Assembly: GCF_023921225.1 (NCBI RefSeq) | Contig: NZ_CP071527.1 | Coordinates: 816,001-880,000, forward strand | DNA length: 64,000 nucleotides | DNA from: Legionella lytica | GTDB lineage: Bacteria; Pseudomonadota; Gammaproteobacteria; Legionellales; Legionellaceae | Direction of reading: 5' to 3' | Shown: positions 1 to 11,001 of the stretch, in pieces | How positions within the stretch are numbered: position 1 is the first letter of the stretch | Layout of the letters: every line of letters begins with the position of its first letter | Position numbers and translations under genes: made by a program | The notes under the pieces: generated by a model | Told to the model about the DNA's origin: nothing | Database searches by the model: none | Seen by the model: only the letters and a program-made list of their open reading frames with translations

Positions 1-958
1 AAGTTGTACTTTCATCAAAACTGGCTTCCTCATCAATAATGTAATGCGGTCTATGTTTTACTTCATCAAAGACACGTCCTATATATTCGCCGACCACTCC
101 TAAAGCAAAAAGCTGCAAACCACCAAAAAAGGTAATTGCAGTGACTATGGTTGCCCAACCTGGTGTTTTAATGCCAAAAATTAAGGTGCTTATGATAATC
201 CATGCCGCATAAAGTATCGCTAAGGTCGCTACTCCAATACCTCCGAGAGCAATGAGGCGTAGAGGAAAGGCTGTAAATGAGGTGATTCCCGTAATCGCCA
301 AATCGATTAAGGAGTAAAAGTTCCATTGCGAAGAGCCCGCTTTTCGTGGTTGTACCTCAAACGGAACCGCGGTTTGTTTAAAACCTACCCAGCTGTATAA
401 GCCCTTCATAAAACGATTTCGCTCGGGAAGCTTTTGCAATTCGTCGACTATTTTGCGGTCTAATAGCCGAAAATCTCCGGCATTAGCTGGAATATTAACG
501 CGGTTGATTCTGGAGGTGAATTGATAGAATGTTTTTGCACAAGTACGTTTTAGCCAGGATTCATCGGCGCGATTTTGGCGTACCGCATAAACCATGTCGT
601 AACCTTCCTCCCATTTGGCAACAAATTCACTTAATAATTCGAGTGGATGCTGAAAGTCACCATCCATTAAAATTACCGCATCACCACGCGCATAATCTAA
701 TCCTGCACTAATCGCTTTTTCTTTGCCAAAGTTACGACTAAAACGTAGGTAACGAAAAGAATATTGGCTTCTTAACTGTTGAATGATTGCTTGGGTATTA
801 TCTTGGCTGCCATCATCAACAAGCACTATTTCATAGGAATAAGCAAGTTGCTTGAGTGTTGTGTCTAGGGCGGCAATAAACTCCGCAATAACGGTTTCTT
901 CATTATAAACCGGGACAACACAGGAGATTTGTTTGGTTCGAATTAGTGAATTGGGCAT
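1..958 (-). CDS. GT2 family glycosyltransferase (GtrB/ArnC-like), 3' end outside window
   Basis: The leftward frame from the ATG at 958 runs open to the window edge, so the C-terminus is missing. The N-terminus reads as a family 2 glycosyltransferase: a VVPVYNE start, a VDDGSQDNT nucleotide-sugar motif and a DGDFQHP (DXD-type) motif, followed by two hydrophobic segments near the visible end. This architecture is typical of membrane glycosyltransferases that load a sugar onto a polyprenyl phosphate for envelope or O-antigen modification. The sugar cannot be told from the sequence. No partner flippase gene is visible, because the gene lies at the edge. Confidence 0.9.
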   Translation of the reverse strand, partial: MPNSLIRTKQISCVVPVYNEETVIAEFIAALDTTLKQLAYSYEIVLVDDGSQDNTQAIIQQLRSQYSFRYLRFSRNFGKEKAISAGLDYARGDAVILMDGDFQHPLELLSEFVAKWEEGYDMVYAVRQNRADESWLKRTCAKTFYQFTSRINRVNIPANAGDFRLLDRKIVDELQKLPERNRFMKGLYSWVGFKQTAVPFEVQPRKAGSSQWNFYSLIDLAITGITSFTAFPLRLIALGGIGVATLAILYAAWIIISTLIFGIKTPGWATIVTAITFFGGLQLFALGVVGEYIGRVFDEVKHRPHYIIDEEASFDESTT

Positions 959-1148
959 GTCGTTGAGTAATGTCTAAACTTCTTATTTGCTTGGGGCTTA
1001 TTTTAACCTGAATCTGTTGTTCTCGTAAGTAGATTTGTAAAATTACTCTGTAATTTATTCATTAGATCAAAAAAGAGAAACTTAGATGTATTGCTGATCA
1101 TGTTTTTAACGTAAAATCGCACATATTTTGAGTTTTGGTAGACGAGTA

Positions 1149-2939
1149 ATGCCTTTTATTGATTTAAGCTCATTAACTAGACTGCAACCAACACCTTTTT
1201 TACTTGATAAAAAGGTCGCCAAATTTTTGCATGAATGCAAAAAAAACAAGTTGCTGCCTCCATTGTCTATGCCTATAAAAATTGCTAAAGACGATTTTGT
1301 ATTTAGCCATCAAATGGTTAAATCAGCAGAGAATCAATGGCATATCTTGGAGTCTGAGCCCGTAGGAGAGGGCCAATTTGGCGTATCTTATAAGTCAAAA
1401 TTTAAAATTACGATAACGAAAGTTAAACATGATTATCAGGCAGAGGTTACTGCAACAAATGATATAGCGAAAATACAACGCGTTGGTACACGCCAGATTT
1501 CCCATCAAGAGTTAGTACGAAGTACTGTGTATGAAGCACATTTGCAAAGACAACAGCACGTACGGGTGAGTTCGGTAATCGATACAAAGCAGGAAGTGAT
1601 TACGGTAGTTGAAGATTGTGGTCCTAGTTTTGATAAATTACTTCCCTTTAAACCGGGAGATGTGCTCTTTCCTTTTCTGAAGCGCGTAGAAGTTGCATTA
1701 CATATTGCCAATGAAATGTTCATTCTACAGCAACGAGAAATGGTGCATTGCGACATTAAGCCATCGAATATTTGTTATAAAGAAATTCCTGATGATCCTC
1801 GGCGTGGCATTCCTCCCGGACAATTTCAGATTATTTTTATTGATTTTGGCTTGGCGAGAAAACAAGCATATCAGAGTGAGTCTGTTGTAGGTTCCATAGG
1901 CTACATGGCTCCTGAGGTACTCACTGGAGCAGAGTATAGTTATGCATCAGATATGTATGCTCTGGCAGGAGTTTTTGCGGAGCTTTTTGGCTGCACGAAC
2001 ATACTTCGTAATAAAGAGGTGTACTCTCTTGCACCATTGCTTGTTAATGCGCCTTATTGTTTAGATGGTATATTTACTGACTACGATGTTTCTGATGTTG
2101 ATCCGTTTTTATTGGAGGACATTAAAACCTTGATTAATCAGATGCAAGCTAAAAAACCTGAGCTGCGTCCAAATATTAGTGTGGTTAGTAAGTTCTTCAC
2201 TTCATTGCGAGCACGGATGGATGCGTATAATAAATTTTGCGCTGACTGGTTTTTACTGACGGAAGAATTTAAGCGGTTGGAAAGTCACTACTTGAATTGG
2301 CATTTATTAAAAGAAAGGCATCACTTAGAGTCTAATATGCCAAATCGGCTTAATGTTTCGTGGCCTGCAAGTAACTTATTTAACCGAGCTATGGTCCGAT
2401 CGAAAGAAGAAATTTATCAGCTACTTTCTACATTGACTAAAAAACCTAAGTCTCATTATGTGTTGGCAAAGCAATTGGTTAATGAAAACCGCTTAGTTGA
2501 TTTTGAAGGAGAAGATTGTCCATATCCTCTATTAGACAAAGCGATTGCCACCTTGAATGCAGAAAATCTAAAGTTGGATAGGGCTATAAATTGTTTTAAT
2601 CACCATGCGCAGATCCTTGGTGATGAAAATAAATTTCGGGGAAGCAACAGTTCGGGTATTTCCTATATTTTTAAGATTTTAAATTCTGATAAATCACCCA
2701 TAGAAAAATTGTGTGAATTAAAAGCATTGGGGCATCAGAAAACTGAGAGTAGTTGGGCAAATTATTATAGTCGCTCGCGCTTTTTTGGTAAGGGGCGCCA
2801 TGAAAATATGGAAGAGCTATATCAAAAATTGAATCGATTGACTTTGGTTCAAGATTTACGCCAGAACGCGTATATAGAAGAGAGGCAGTTGGAGGAGCTC
2901 AATCAATTTATTAGTGAAAATAGGTTTACACATTCTTAA
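1149..2939 (+). CDS. Eukaryotic-like Ser/Thr protein kinase, candidate Dot/Icm effector
   Basis: About 596 aa. A near-complete protein kinase signature is visible: glycine loop GEGQFGVSY at about residue 73, catalytic loop HCDIKPSN (H200, D202, with Cys in place of the usual Arg), DFG at 232-234, then MAPE and DMYALAG. The ATP-anchoring Lys is not obvious. The 250-residue C-terminal half matches nothing I recognise. A TTG at 1128 would add seven residues, but no ribosome site precedes it, so ATG 1149 is preferred. The gene stands alone. A kinase of this kind in a Legionella-like genome is often a secreted effector (LegK type); secretion is inference only. Confidence 0.8.
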   Translation: MPFIDLSSLTRLQPTPFLLDKKVAKFLHECKKNKLLPPLSMPIKIAKDDFVFSHQMVKSAENQWHILESEPVGEGQFGVSYKSKFKITITKVKHDYQAEVTATNDIAKIQRVGTRQISHQELVRSTVYEAHLQRQQHVRVSSVIDTKQEVITVVEDCGPSFDKLLPFKPGDVLFPFLKRVEVALHIANEMFILQQREMVHCDIKPSNICYKEIPDDPRRGIPPGQFQIIFIDFGLARKQAYQSESVVGSIGYMAPEVLTGAEYSYASDMYALAGVFAELFGCTNILRNKEVYSLAPLLVNAPYCLDGIFTDYDVSDVDPFLLEDIKTLINQMQAKKPELRPNISVVSKFFTSLRARMDAYNKFCADWFLLTEEFKRLESHYLNWHLLKERHHLESNMPNRLNVSWPASNLFNRAMVRSKEEIYQLLSTLTKKPKSHYVLAKQLVNENRLVDFEGEDCPYPLLDKAIATLNAENLKLDRAINCFNHHAQILGDENKFRGSNSSGISYIFKILNSDKSPIEKLCELKALGHQKTESSWANYYSRSRFFGKGRHENMEELYQKLNRLTLVQDLRQNAYIEERQLEELNQFISENRFTHS

Positions 2940-2963
2940 TGTGTAGGGCGTTTTGCAATGACG

Positions 2964-2993
2964 TGTAGGTTAGGCCCATGGCCCCAACCTACA
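2964..2993. repeat. REP-like palindrome, GTAGGTT type
   Basis: Eight-base arms (TGTAGGTT and its complement) enclose a GC-rich centre containing GGCCC and GGCCCC. It lies between the convergent kinase and peptidase genes and could also act as a terminator. It resembles the TAGGCTGGGC element at 63424. Confidence 0.55.
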
Positions 2994-3010
2994 ATTTAGA
3001 AATATAATTA

Positions 3011-3694
3011 TTAAAATCCATAACCATAAGGATTGCGTTTTTTTCCCTGCGCTCTTTTTTCAAAATGCTGGTAATCTTGTAAATCAAACCAGCCACCAGC
3101 CCAATCCCAACCGTGTTTGATAAAGGTTTGATACACAATATCACCATTAACTATTTGTCCTGGGTCAGGATGAGCACGCTCAACATAAACTGTTCCTTCC
3201 GGAGGTAAGACGAGGTTTCCTTTGACATAGGGGTTCATTAAAGGATTAATATCAATAGCACGCCCATAACTATGCTGTGAATATTCTCCAGCGCGTCCGG
3301 TAACTTCACGGCAATTAAACGCTGAAGTGTTATTCGCCACCATAGATGCGGCATCATCCCCATAAAAAGTATCCATAAGTTCCATACGTTGGATGGGGAA
3401 GTGATGGTGGTAAAGCTCTTTAAAAATATCAACGACTTCATGTGCCAGTTCTTGGTTGACGATTAATTTTCCCGTATGAGTTTTATTATCAAAACCCCAG
3501 TAGCTGAGTTGGAGGTAAGCTAATTGCTCTAGTGGTACAGGGCAGCCTTCATGCCAAGTATAGTTTTGCATTTGCGCAGCAATGGTTGGGGGAATAGAAC
3601 TTATTTCGCTATGAAACACAGGATTTTCCTCAGTTGCTGCGAAAACAAGTGATGAAACGATCAGTGTTACGCCCGGAAGATAACGTATTTTCAT
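3011..3694 (-). CDS. Secreted M15-family D-Ala-D-Ala carboxypeptidase-like protein
   Basis: 227 aa with an N-terminal signal peptide (basic start, hydrophobic stretch to about residue 20, cleavage near FAA-TEE), so probably periplasmic. The zinc-peptidase motif SQHSYGRAIDIN gives ligands H141 and D148, and a later DYQHFEK gives H210, as in VanY/peptidase M15_4 proteins that trim peptidoglycan stem peptides. Family membership is clear; the exact bond cleaved is inferred. It is the first gene downstream of kdpD, about 60 bp away, in the place where kdpE would be expected. A functional link to potassium transport is not indicated. Confidence 0.85.
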   Translation of the reverse strand: MKIRYLPGVTLIVSSLVFAATEENPVFHSEISSIPPTIAAQMQNYTWHEGCPVPLEQLAYLQLSYWGFDNKTHTGKLIVNQELAHEVVDIFKELYHHHFPIQRMELMDTFYGDDAASMVANNTSAFNCREVTGRAGEYSQHSYGRAIDINPLMNPYVKGNLVLPPEGTVYVERAHPDPGQIVNGDIVYQTFIKHGWDWAGGWFDLQDYQHFEKRAQGKKRNPYGYGF

Positions 3695-3756
3695 GATTTA
3701 ATTAGCAAGCCAATTAAAACAAAGAGATAAAACAAGTATAGTCTAAGTTTTTGTTT

Positions 3757-6387
3757 TTAATTTATAGGCAATGAAAAGCGAAAAATCGTTCCTTTGCTTG
3801 GAATATTTTCTACCCAAATCGTCCCTTGATGTGCGGAAATTATTTTCTCACAGATGGATAAGCCTAATCCTAGGCCATGCTCCTCAAGAGCCTCCTTACT
3901 GCGGTAGAATTTTTTAAATAATTCGGCTCGTTCCTCAGCATCAATTTCCAAACCAATGTCTTCAATACTCACAATCAAATTAATCGTAGTAATTTGTGCA
4001 GAAAGGCGAATTTGTGATTTTGGGTCAGAAAATTTAATGGCATTATCGAGCAAATGCATGAGTACCTCTTGAATGTATCGCGGATCCACATTAATTAAGG
4101 GCATATGCTCGGGAAGAGTTAATTTTATGGGTCTTTGCTCAAAGAGAGCACTGGAAATTTTGAGAGCTGCATGGATAATTTCCTCTAAGGCACAGGGGGT
4201 TTTTTTCAGACTGATTCCCTCGGTTTCAAGACAGATCATTTGATAAAGGTTATTGTTTAAGTGATTTAATTTATTTATCTCATGATCGATGTTGCTTTCA
4301 ATAAGACGAAGATTTGCTTCTTGATTACTTTTTAAACCATTTATGGCATTAATCACGCTTTTCAGTGGGAAACTTAAATCATGATAAATTGAGGTTAATA
4401 ATGAGGTTCGTGCGCGATCTCTTTCTATTTCCAGTTCTTTCTTGCGATTTTTTTCATGTAATAAATCAATTTCCAAGGCTAGGGACATTTGATTCACATA
4501 AGAATCGAGCAATCCACGTTGTTCAGGAGTAAGTAATTGTTGGTCTCGGGATTGCACCCTTATTACGCCAATGACTCCAGAAGCGCTGGCTAATGGCAAA
4601 TAAAGAGCGTTAGATAAGGATAGGGTATCTGTACCCATTCCTGCAGGTTGCCCCATATCAAATACCCATTGAGCAATACTTTGTTCTTTTGCATCCAGCC
4701 TCATTGATGAGGGAAAACTGACTTGAACTGCGAGATGATTTTTTTTAGGCATTAACGCCATAACATCACTTTCAAAAGTATGAGCAATATACTCGACGCC
4801 AAAACTTAATAGCTTATTAATGCTACGTGAACGGATAAGTTGACGACTGAATGCATACAAGGCGGTTGTTTGGTGTTGGGTAAAGCGAGAAGATTCTTCC
4901 TGATGGCGAATGAGGATAGTTAAATAGCTAATAGTCTGTGAAACCAGTAGCATGATGATCAGGGTAATTGAAAATTGGATGTCGCTGATTGCAAAACTAT
5001 ATCGTGGTGCAACGAAAAAATAGGCACAAGCAAAAACACTCAATATCGAAGCAAAGAGCGAAGGCCCGCGATGCCCGCATAAAGAGATAAGGATAACTGC
5101 CAACAAATAAATCATAATAAGATTCGCAGTGTCGAGAAATGGTTCTAAAGCAAAATTGAATAGGGTCACAAGAGGCAGTACTAGGAGGACTAATCCATAC
5201 ACTTTCCATGGGTATGTTCGCGTTGGTGCTTTTGTTTTTTTTCGCGGTACTTTGTCGCTGCGTCCAGTAATGATGTACACATCAATATCACCGCTTTGAC
5301 GAACAATCTCATCAGTTAAATTTCTATAAAACCAATCGCGAAGGCGGGTTCTAATATGTTTCCAAATCATAATTTGCGTGACGTTTTGTTCATGTGCAAA
5401 ACGCAAAACCTCTTTGACAATGTCAAATCCGGATAGTACGTGGGTCTGCGCACCTAGCAGTTCGGCCAAACGTAAATTTTTAATTGCAAGTGTGCGTGCA
5501 CCATGATTTTTTTGTGGAACATCAATGTATACAGCGATCCATTCTGCCTGTAGGTGTGTTGCCAGTTTTTTGGCTGCGCGAATGAGTTTCAGCGTTTCTG
5601 GATTCGGGCCGACGCAAACCAGTATTTTATCTTTTACAGGCCAAATCTCTTTAACACCTTCCCCATGCCGGTACCATAAAACATCAGAACCTACTCGTTC
5701 GGCTGTGACACGTAATGCTAATTCGCGTAAGGCAATTAAATTACCTTTACGGAAAAAATGTTCACGGGCAAATTCTGCTTGTTTGGGGATGTATATTTTC
5801 CCTTCCTGAAGTCTTTTTAATAAGTCTTCAGGAGGTAAATCAACGAGCTCAATGGTGTCGGCACGTTCAATCATTGAGTTGGGAACGGTCTCGATAATTG
5901 GAGCATGAATAATTTGTGCCACATCATCTTTTAAACTTTCAATGTGCTGAATATTTAAGGTGGTATATACATCAATGCCGCGTTCTAAAAGCTCTTTAAT
6001 GTCTTGCCATCGTTTGGCATGCCGTAATCCTGGGGTATTCGTGTGGGCCAGTTCGTCTACTAAAATTAGCCCCGGATGTCGTTGAAGTGCGGCATCAAGA
6101 TCAAATTCATAGTAGGTTTTCTCACGATAAGGTACTCCTTTACGAGGAATAATCTCAAAATTATTAAGAAAGCTATCTATTTCCTCACGGCCATGAGATT
6201 CGGCAATGCCAATAACCACATCAAGCCCTTGCTGTTGCTTCTCATAGGCATCGTGGAGCATTTCATGAGTTTTACCAACACCAGGTGAGGCACCTAAATA
6301 AATTTTGAGTTTTCCATGATGCTCTTGACGTTCTTCTTCCGCTATTCGTTGTAATAAATGGTCTGGGTTAGGGCGATTTTGGGGCAT
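3757..6387 (-). CDS. kdpD: Osmosensitive K+ channel sensor histidine kinase KdpD
   Basis: 876 aa, the normal KdpD length. In order: the N-terminal KdpD domain with Walker A GASPGVGKT at 32-40, a UspA-like domain (about 250-370), four closely spaced membrane helices (about 395-500), a GAF-like region, a HisKA helix with HDL motif, and a HATPase with HGLGLGLSICEKI. It senses potassium limitation and phosphorylates KdpE. It overlaps the end of kdpC by 20 bp. The odd point is the absence of kdpE: the next gene is an unrelated peptidase, so the partner regulator must be elsewhere or replaced. Confidence 0.97.
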   Translation of the reverse strand: MPQNRPNPDHLLQRIAEEERQEHHGKLKIYLGASPGVGKTHEMLHDAYEKQQQGLDVVIGIAESHGREEIDSFLNNFEIIPRKGVPYREKTYYEFDLDAALQRHPGLILVDELAHTNTPGLRHAKRWQDIKELLERGIDVYTTLNIQHIESLKDDVAQIIHAPIIETVPNSMIERADTIELVDLPPEDLLKRLQEGKIYIPKQAEFAREHFFRKGNLIALRELALRVTAERVGSDVLWYRHGEGVKEIWPVKDKILVCVGPNPETLKLIRAAKKLATHLQAEWIAVYIDVPQKNHGARTLAIKNLRLAELLGAQTHVLSGFDIVKEVLRFAHEQNVTQIMIWKHIRTRLRDWFYRNLTDEIVRQSGDIDVYIITGRSDKVPRKKTKAPTRTYPWKVYGLVLLVLPLVTLFNFALEPFLDTANLIMIYLLAVILISLCGHRGPSLFASILSVFACAYFFVAPRYSFAISDIQFSITLIIMLLVSQTISYLTILIRHQEESSRFTQHQTTALYAFSRQLIRSRSINKLLSFGVEYIAHTFESDVMALMPKKNHLAVQVSFPSSMRLDAKEQSIAQWVFDMGQPAGMGTDTLSLSNALYLPLASASGVIGVIRVQSRDQQLLTPEQRGLLDSYVNQMSLALEIDLLHEKNRKKELEIERDRARTSLLTSIYHDLSFPLKSVINAINGLKSNQEANLRLIESNIDHEINKLNHLNNNLYQMICLETEGISLKKTPCALEEIIHAALKISSALFEQRPIKLTLPEHMPLINVDPRYIQEVLMHLLDNAIKFSDPKSQIRLSAQITTINLIVSIEDIGLEIDAEERAELFKKFYRSKEALEEHGLGLGLSICEKIISAHQGTIWVENIPSKGTIFRFSLPIN

Positions 6388-6976
6388 TTCTGCTCCTTAA
6401 ATTATCCAAAGCAAGATTTAACTCCAAAACATTAACACGCGGCTCACCTAAGATTCTCAATGTTCGTGGCTTGCTGTATTGTTCCACTAGTTGATAGATA
6501 TCCGCTTCAGGAAGCTTACGTATGTTGGCAATTCGTGGCACTTGGTATCTTGCAGCAACGGGGCTAATCTCAGGATCGAGACCACTACCTGATGCGGTAA
6601 CCAAATCGATAGGTACAGCTTGTTCATTCTGTGGATCTGCTTGCCTTAAGTGGGTCATCCTTTCTTTCACTATAGACAAAAAATTAGGATTTGAAGGGCC
6701 AAAATTTGAGCCGGAGGATGCGGCGCCATTATAGGCATAAGGTGTTGTAGCCGATGGTCGGCCCCAAAAATAGGCTCCATCGGAGAAGGGTTGTCCAATT
6801 AATTGTGAGCCAACAAATTGATTATTTTGCTTTATTAAGCTGCCATTAGCTTTCCACGGGAAAAAAATCTGTGCTAATCCAGTTACGGTAAGTGGATAAA
6901 TAAAGCCAGTTAAAACACTAAGTAAAATAAGCAATATCAACGCAGTTTTCATTTGATTTATTGCTTCTTTTAGCAT
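6368..6976 (-). CDS. kdpC: K+-transporting ATPase subunit KdpC
   Basis: 202 aa with one N-terminal membrane helix and a periplasmic domain carrying typical KdpC segments: FIYPLTVTGLAQ, GSQLIGQPF, YFWGRPSA and a late GSGLDPEISPVAA. KdpC stabilises the KdpFABC pump. The start follows a good ribosome site (AAGGA, six bases before ATG). It lies 14 bp after kdpB and overlaps kdpD, so it is part of the same transcript. Confidence 0.97.
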   Translation of the reverse strand: MLKEAINQMKTALILLILLSVLTGFIYPLTVTGLAQIFFPWKANGSLIKQNNQFVGSQLIGQPFSDGAYFWGRPSATTPYAYNGAASSGSNFGPSNPNFLSIVKERMTHLRQADPQNEQAVPIDLVTASGSGLDPEISPVAARYQVPRIANIRKLPEADIYQLVEQYSKPRTLRILGEPRVNVLELNLALDNLRSRNAPKSP

Positions 6977-6990
6977 GATATGTCCTTATA

Positions 6991-9078
6991 TTAAATTGGG
7001 CTTAGGTGTATTGCTTTGAGTGCTGATAACATCAAATCAATGATCTTAATGCCGATAAAGGGAATGACTAAGCCTCCTAAACCATATACTAGAACATTAC
7101 CGCGCAGCAGTTTGGCTGCTTCCACATGGCGATATTTCACTCCTCGTAAGGCTAGAGGAATAAGAAAAATAATAATGAGCGCATTGAAAATCACTGCAGA
7201 CAATATGGCACTTTCAGGAGTGCTGAGTCGCATAATATTTAAGTTGTTTAAAGTAGGGTAGGTGCTGGCAAATGCTGCGGGTAAAATAGCAAAATATTTG
7301 GCGACATCATTGGCAATGCTAAAGGTAGTCAGTGAGCCGCGAGTCATTAACAATTGTTTACCAATTTCAACGACTTCAATTAGCTTTGTGGGATTAGAAT
7401 CTAAATCAATTAAGTTTCCTGCCTCTTTGGCTGCTTGAGTACCCGAATTCATAGCTACCGCAACATCTGCTTGTGCCAAGGCTGGGGCATCATTTGTTCC
7501 ATCTCCAGCCATAGCAACCAAATGGCCTTGTGTTTGTAATTGACGAATGAGGTTTAGTTTTTCTTCGGGCTTGGCATTGGCTAAAAAGTCATCGATACCT
7601 GCTTCCGCAGCGATTGCGGCTGCGGTTAAGGGATTATCTCCCGTGACCATAATGGTTTTAATACCCATACAGCGTAATTCGGCAAAGCGTTCACGAATCC
7701 CTCCTTTGACGATATCTTTAAGATGCACGACACCTAAAATTTTTTTATTTTCAAGAACAACTAAAGGAGTTCCTCCTTGACGGGAAACCTGTTCAACAAT
7801 TTGATGAGCTTCCTTAGGGAAACTGCCGCTAATTTCTTGCAGATACAATTCAATTGCTTGGGTTGCCCCTTTTCTAATTTGCCGTCCAGGCAAGTTAGCA
7901 CCACTCATTCGGGTTTCAGCGGTAAAGGGGATAAAGCTTGCTTTTAATTCGCTGATGTCACGGCCACGCAAGCCATATTGTTCTTTCGCCAAGATAACAA
8001 TACTACGTCCCTCGGGAGTTTCATCAGCAAGTGAAGACAGTTGTGCGGCATCAGCAAGTGCTTCAATGGATACACCTTCTAAGGGGATAAATTCAATTGC
8101 TTCACGATTGCCTAAGGTAACCGTACCGGTTTTATCGAGCAGTAATATATCAACATCTCCTGCAGCCTCTACTGCACGGCCAGACATGGCGATGATATTT
8201 GCTTGAATCATGCGATCCATGCCTGCAATACCAATGGCGGATAGTAAACCACCGATGGTCGTTGGAGCCAGACAAATAAACAGGGCAACTAAGGTCGTGA
8301 TGCTGATTACTTTTCCGATGCCTGCACTCGTTACACTGTAAATAGAAAAAGGAAGTAGCGTGGCACAAACTAAGAGAAAAACGATGGTTAGGGCGGCAAG
8401 TAAAATGGTGAGCGCTAATTCATTGGGGGTTTTTTGACGTTGTGCTCCTTCAACCAGGGAGATCATTTGATCTAAAAATGTTTCTCCTGGATTGGAGGTA
8501 ATCCGAATAATTAACCAGTCAGATAGTACCTGAGTTCCTCCGGTAACGGCACTGCGATCGCCGCCACTTTCACGAATTACGGGGGCGCTTTCACCGGTAA
8601 TAGCGCTTTCATTGACGGAGGCAATCCCTTCAACTACTTCTCCGTCACTTGGAATAAAATCCCCCGTTTCTACTAATACAATATCGCCAGCACGCAAACA
8701 CCCCGAGCGGATGTGGGTAATTGCCGCATCTTTTTTAGGTTTTGCTAATTTTTTTGCCTGAATTTCATGGCGTGCTTTTCTTAAGGCTTCAGCCTGAGCT
8801 TTTCCACGTCCTTCCGCCATGCTTTCTGCAAAATTAGCAAAAATAAGGGTAAACCAAAGCCATAAAGTAATCGCTAAAATAAAGCCAGTATCCGCTTCGC
8901 CCTGGCCCAACCATGATTGAATAAATAAAGCGGTCGTTAATAGTGAGGCAATATAAACCGTAAACATAATCGGATTACGAATTTGATATTGTGGAGTCAA
9001 TTTTAAAAATGAAGCACGTAGGGCAAGTTTGACAATATCACTACCCCAAAAGGATAATCGATGCATTTTAAGATCCAT
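6991..9078 (-). CDS. kdpB: K+-transporting P-type ATPase catalytic subunit KdpB
   Basis: 695 aa. P-type ATPase landmarks are intact: TGES at 161-164, the phosphorylation motif DKTGT with D315, [15 protein letters not shown] in the hinge, and a SDG/GDF actuator region. KdpB hydrolyses ATP to drive high-affinity K+ uptake through KdpA in the inner membrane. It overlaps the end of kdpA by 11 bp, implying translational coupling. A GGGG-type ribosome site lies just before the chosen ATG; a second ATG four codons on is possible. Confidence 0.98.
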   Translation of the reverse strand: MDLKMHRLSFWGSDIVKLALRASFLKLTPQYQIRNPIMFTVYIASLLTTALFIQSWLGQGEADTGFILAITLWLWFTLIFANFAESMAEGRGKAQAEALRKARHEIQAKKLAKPKKDAAITHIRSGCLRAGDIVLVETGDFIPSDGEVVEGIASVNESAITGESAPVIRESGGDRSAVTGGTQVLSDWLIIRITSNPGETFLDQMISLVEGAQRQKTPNELALTILLAALTIVFLLVCATLLPFSIYSVTSAGIGKVISITTLVALFICLAPTTIGGLLSAIGIAGMDRMIQANIIAMSGRAVEAAGDVDILLLDKTGTVTLGNREAIEFIPLEGVSIEALADAAQLSSLADETPEGRSIVILAKEQYGLRGRDISELKASFIPFTAETRMSGANLPGRQIRKGATQAIELYLQEISGSFPKEAHQIVEQVSRQGGTPLVVLENKKILGVVHLKDIVKGGIRERFAELRCMGIKTIMVTGDNPLTAAAIAAEAGIDDFLANAKPEEKLNLIRQLQTQGHLVAMAGDGTNDAPALAQADVAVAMNSGTQAAKEAGNLIDLDSNPTKLIEVVEIGKQLLMTRGSLTTFSIANDVAKYFAILPAAFASTYPTLNNLNIMRLSTPESAILSAVIFNALIIIFLIPLALRGVKYRHVEAAKLLRGNVLVYGLGGLVIPFIGIKIIDLMLSALKAIHLSPI

Positions 9079-10882
9079 ATTGGCCCCACAAGGTTAGATG
9101 TTCTACTATTGGCCCTAGTGCTAAGGCGGGTAGAAATGAGAGTGCACCGACCAGAAAAATGATGCAAATGAGCAGGATAATAAACAGAGGGGTATGGGTA
9201 GCTAGCGTTCCTGTCGTTTGAGGAATTATCTTTTTTTGTGCTAATGAACCGGCAAGGGCAACTGTGGGTATGGCTATCCAGTAACGAGAAATCAACATGA
9301 TGAGACTACCAAGCAAATTATAAAATGGCGTATTGGCATTAAGCCCTGAAAAAGCGCTGCCATTGTTGTTGCCTATGGAGGTGAATGTATACAGAACCTC
9401 AGTAAATCCATGCATTCCAGGGTTACTAATCGCACTTAACCCACTTTGAGTTACTACTGCTAATGCGGTGGAAACAAGAACACTAAGTGGCATGACTAAA
9501 ACGGCCACGGATGCCATTTTCATTTCATAGGGCTCAATCTTTTTGCCTAAATATTCAGGCGTTCGGCCGACCATTAACCCGGTTACGAATACGGTAAGAA
9601 TGACAAACATTAACATTCCATATAGTCCAGAGCCAGCTCCACCAAAGATTGCCTCGTTTAAATGCATCATCCATAAGGGAATTAATCCGCCTAGAGGTGT
9701 GTAGGAGTCGAGCATTGAATTTACCGAGCCATTGGAGGCTGCAGTCGTCGCCATACTCCATAGAGCAGAGCTGGTGATTCCGAAACGCGTTTCCTTACCT
9801 TCCATATTACCTCCAGGATAGCTGCTGGCGATAGCCGTTGGACTAATACCCATAGAGGTTAACGCAGGATTTCCTTTTTGTTCTGCCATGATTCCGAACA
9901 TCACAAAAGGAATAAAAACAATAAACATAGCTGTAAGAATAGCCCAACCCTGGCGACGGTCATGGACCAATTCTCCGAAGGTATAACAAAGAGCTGCAGG
10001 AATTAATAGAATCGCGAGCATCTCTAAAAAGTTGCTTAAAGGCGTCGGATTTTCAAATGGGTGCGCTGAGTTGGTATTGAAAAAGCCGCCGCCATTAGTG
10101 CCTAATTGTTTGATGGCAACTTGGGAGGCAACTGGGCCCATGGGAATAACTTGTTCTGTTAGTGGCTTTGTGGCTGTCTGAATAGTATTGCTCTTGTCTT
10201 TAATAGGTTGTCCTGATGCATCAATGAGTGACTGTTGGTCGGTTTGTACAAGGTGGATGGTTTGATTGGGTTTAATATTTTGAATGACTCCTTGCGATAC
10301 TAGAATTAAAGCAAAGATAAAGGATAAGGGCAGTAGAATGTAGAGGATGCTTCGTACCATATCTACCCAAAAATTACCTAGGTTTGTGCTTTCGTGTTGA
10401 GCAATGCCACGACTTATGGCAACCAATAAAGACATCCCCGTTGCTGCAGAAATAAAGTTTTGGGGGGTTAACGCGAGCATTTGTGTAAAATAACTCATGG
10501 TGGTTTCACCCGCATAAGCTTGCCAATTGGTATTGGTGGCAAAGCTTACTGCGGTATTTAAGGCTAAATCAGACGTGGGGGAGGGGAATTGGTGTGGATT
10601 TAAAGGAAGATAAATTTGCAAACGTTGAATGAGATAAACCGCGAGTAAGCCGAGGAGGTTAAAAATAAGCATGGACGTTAAATAACATTTCCAATCCATG
10701 GCTTGGCTCGTTTTAATGCGGCATGCTCGATAAATGAATAGTTCAAGTCGATCCCCAATACGATTCAACCAGAAATGTTTTCCTTCATAGACTTTAGCCA
10801 TGTACCAGCCTAATGGCTTTACCGTGGCTAAGAGGACTAAAAGAAAAACTATGGTTTGCAATGAAGCGATTAACGTAATCAT
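9068..10882 (-). CDS. kdpA: K+-transporting ATPase channel-like subunit KdpA
   Basis: 604 aa, with about ten to twelve hydrophobic helices and the selectivity-loop segments of the SKT superfamily ([53 protein letters not shown]). It binds and moves K+ in the KdpFABC complex. AAAGGA lies five bases before the ATG. The length is slightly above the roughly 560 aa of E. coli because of an extra segment around residues 205-245 (rich in Gln, Thr and Lys) in a probable periplasmic loop. Confidence 0.98.
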   Translation of the reverse strand: MITLIASLQTIVFLLVLLATVKPLGWYMAKVYEGKHFWLNRIGDRLELFIYRACRIKTSQAMDWKCYLTSMLIFNLLGLLAVYLIQRLQIYLPLNPHQFPSPTSDLALNTAVSFATNTNWQAYAGETTMSYFTQMLALTPQNFISAATGMSLLVAISRGIAQHESTNLGNFWVDMVRSILYILLPLSFIFALILVSQGVIQNIKPNQTIHLVQTDQQSLIDASGQPIKDKSNTIQTATKPLTEQVIPMGPVASQVAIKQLGTNGGGFFNTNSAHPFENPTPLSNFLEMLAILLIPAALCYTFGELVHDRRQGWAILTAMFIVFIPFVMFGIMAEQKGNPALTSMGISPTAIASSYPGGNMEGKETRFGITSSALWSMATTAASNGSVNSMLDSYTPLGGLIPLWMMHLNEAIFGGAGSGLYGMLMFVILTVFVTGLMVGRTPEYLGKKIEPYEMKMASVAVLVMPLSVLVSTALAVVTQSGLSAISNPGMHGFTEVLYTFTSIGNNNGSAFSGLNANTPFYNLLGSLIMLISRYWIAIPTVALAGSLAQKKIIPQTTGTLATHTPLFIILLICIIFLVGALSFLPALALGPIVEHLTLWGQYGS

Positions 10883-10914
10883 AGAATCCTTTCTAAGAGC
10901 TTGTTTTTATCGGA

Positions 10915-11001
10915 TTAAAAAAATTCTGGTTTAAATAAAACAAACAGCAGATAAACCAGCAAGCCAACAGCAATTATTCCTGCAACTAGATAGGTAATCA
11001 T
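10915..11001 (-). CDS. kdpF: KdpF, small K+-ATPase subunit
   Basis: A 28-residue single-helix protein (MITYLVAGIIAVGLLVYLLF then VLFKPEFF), matching KdpF in size, hydrophobicity and the typical ending in a few polar residues. KdpF stabilises the KdpABC complex. It sits 32 bp before kdpA. Its ATG shares the four bases ATGA with the stop of the small gene upstream, so the two are probably translationally coupled. Confidence 0.9.
   Translation of the reverse strand: MITYLVAGIIAVGLLVYLLFVLFKPEFF

Noticed and set aside
529..711. 60-aa rightward ORF inside the glycosyltransferase gene
   Set aside because: It is antisense to clear GT2 coding sequence and resembles nothing.
5525..5809. 94-aa rightward ORF in kdpD
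   Set aside because: Antisense shadow of a conserved gene.
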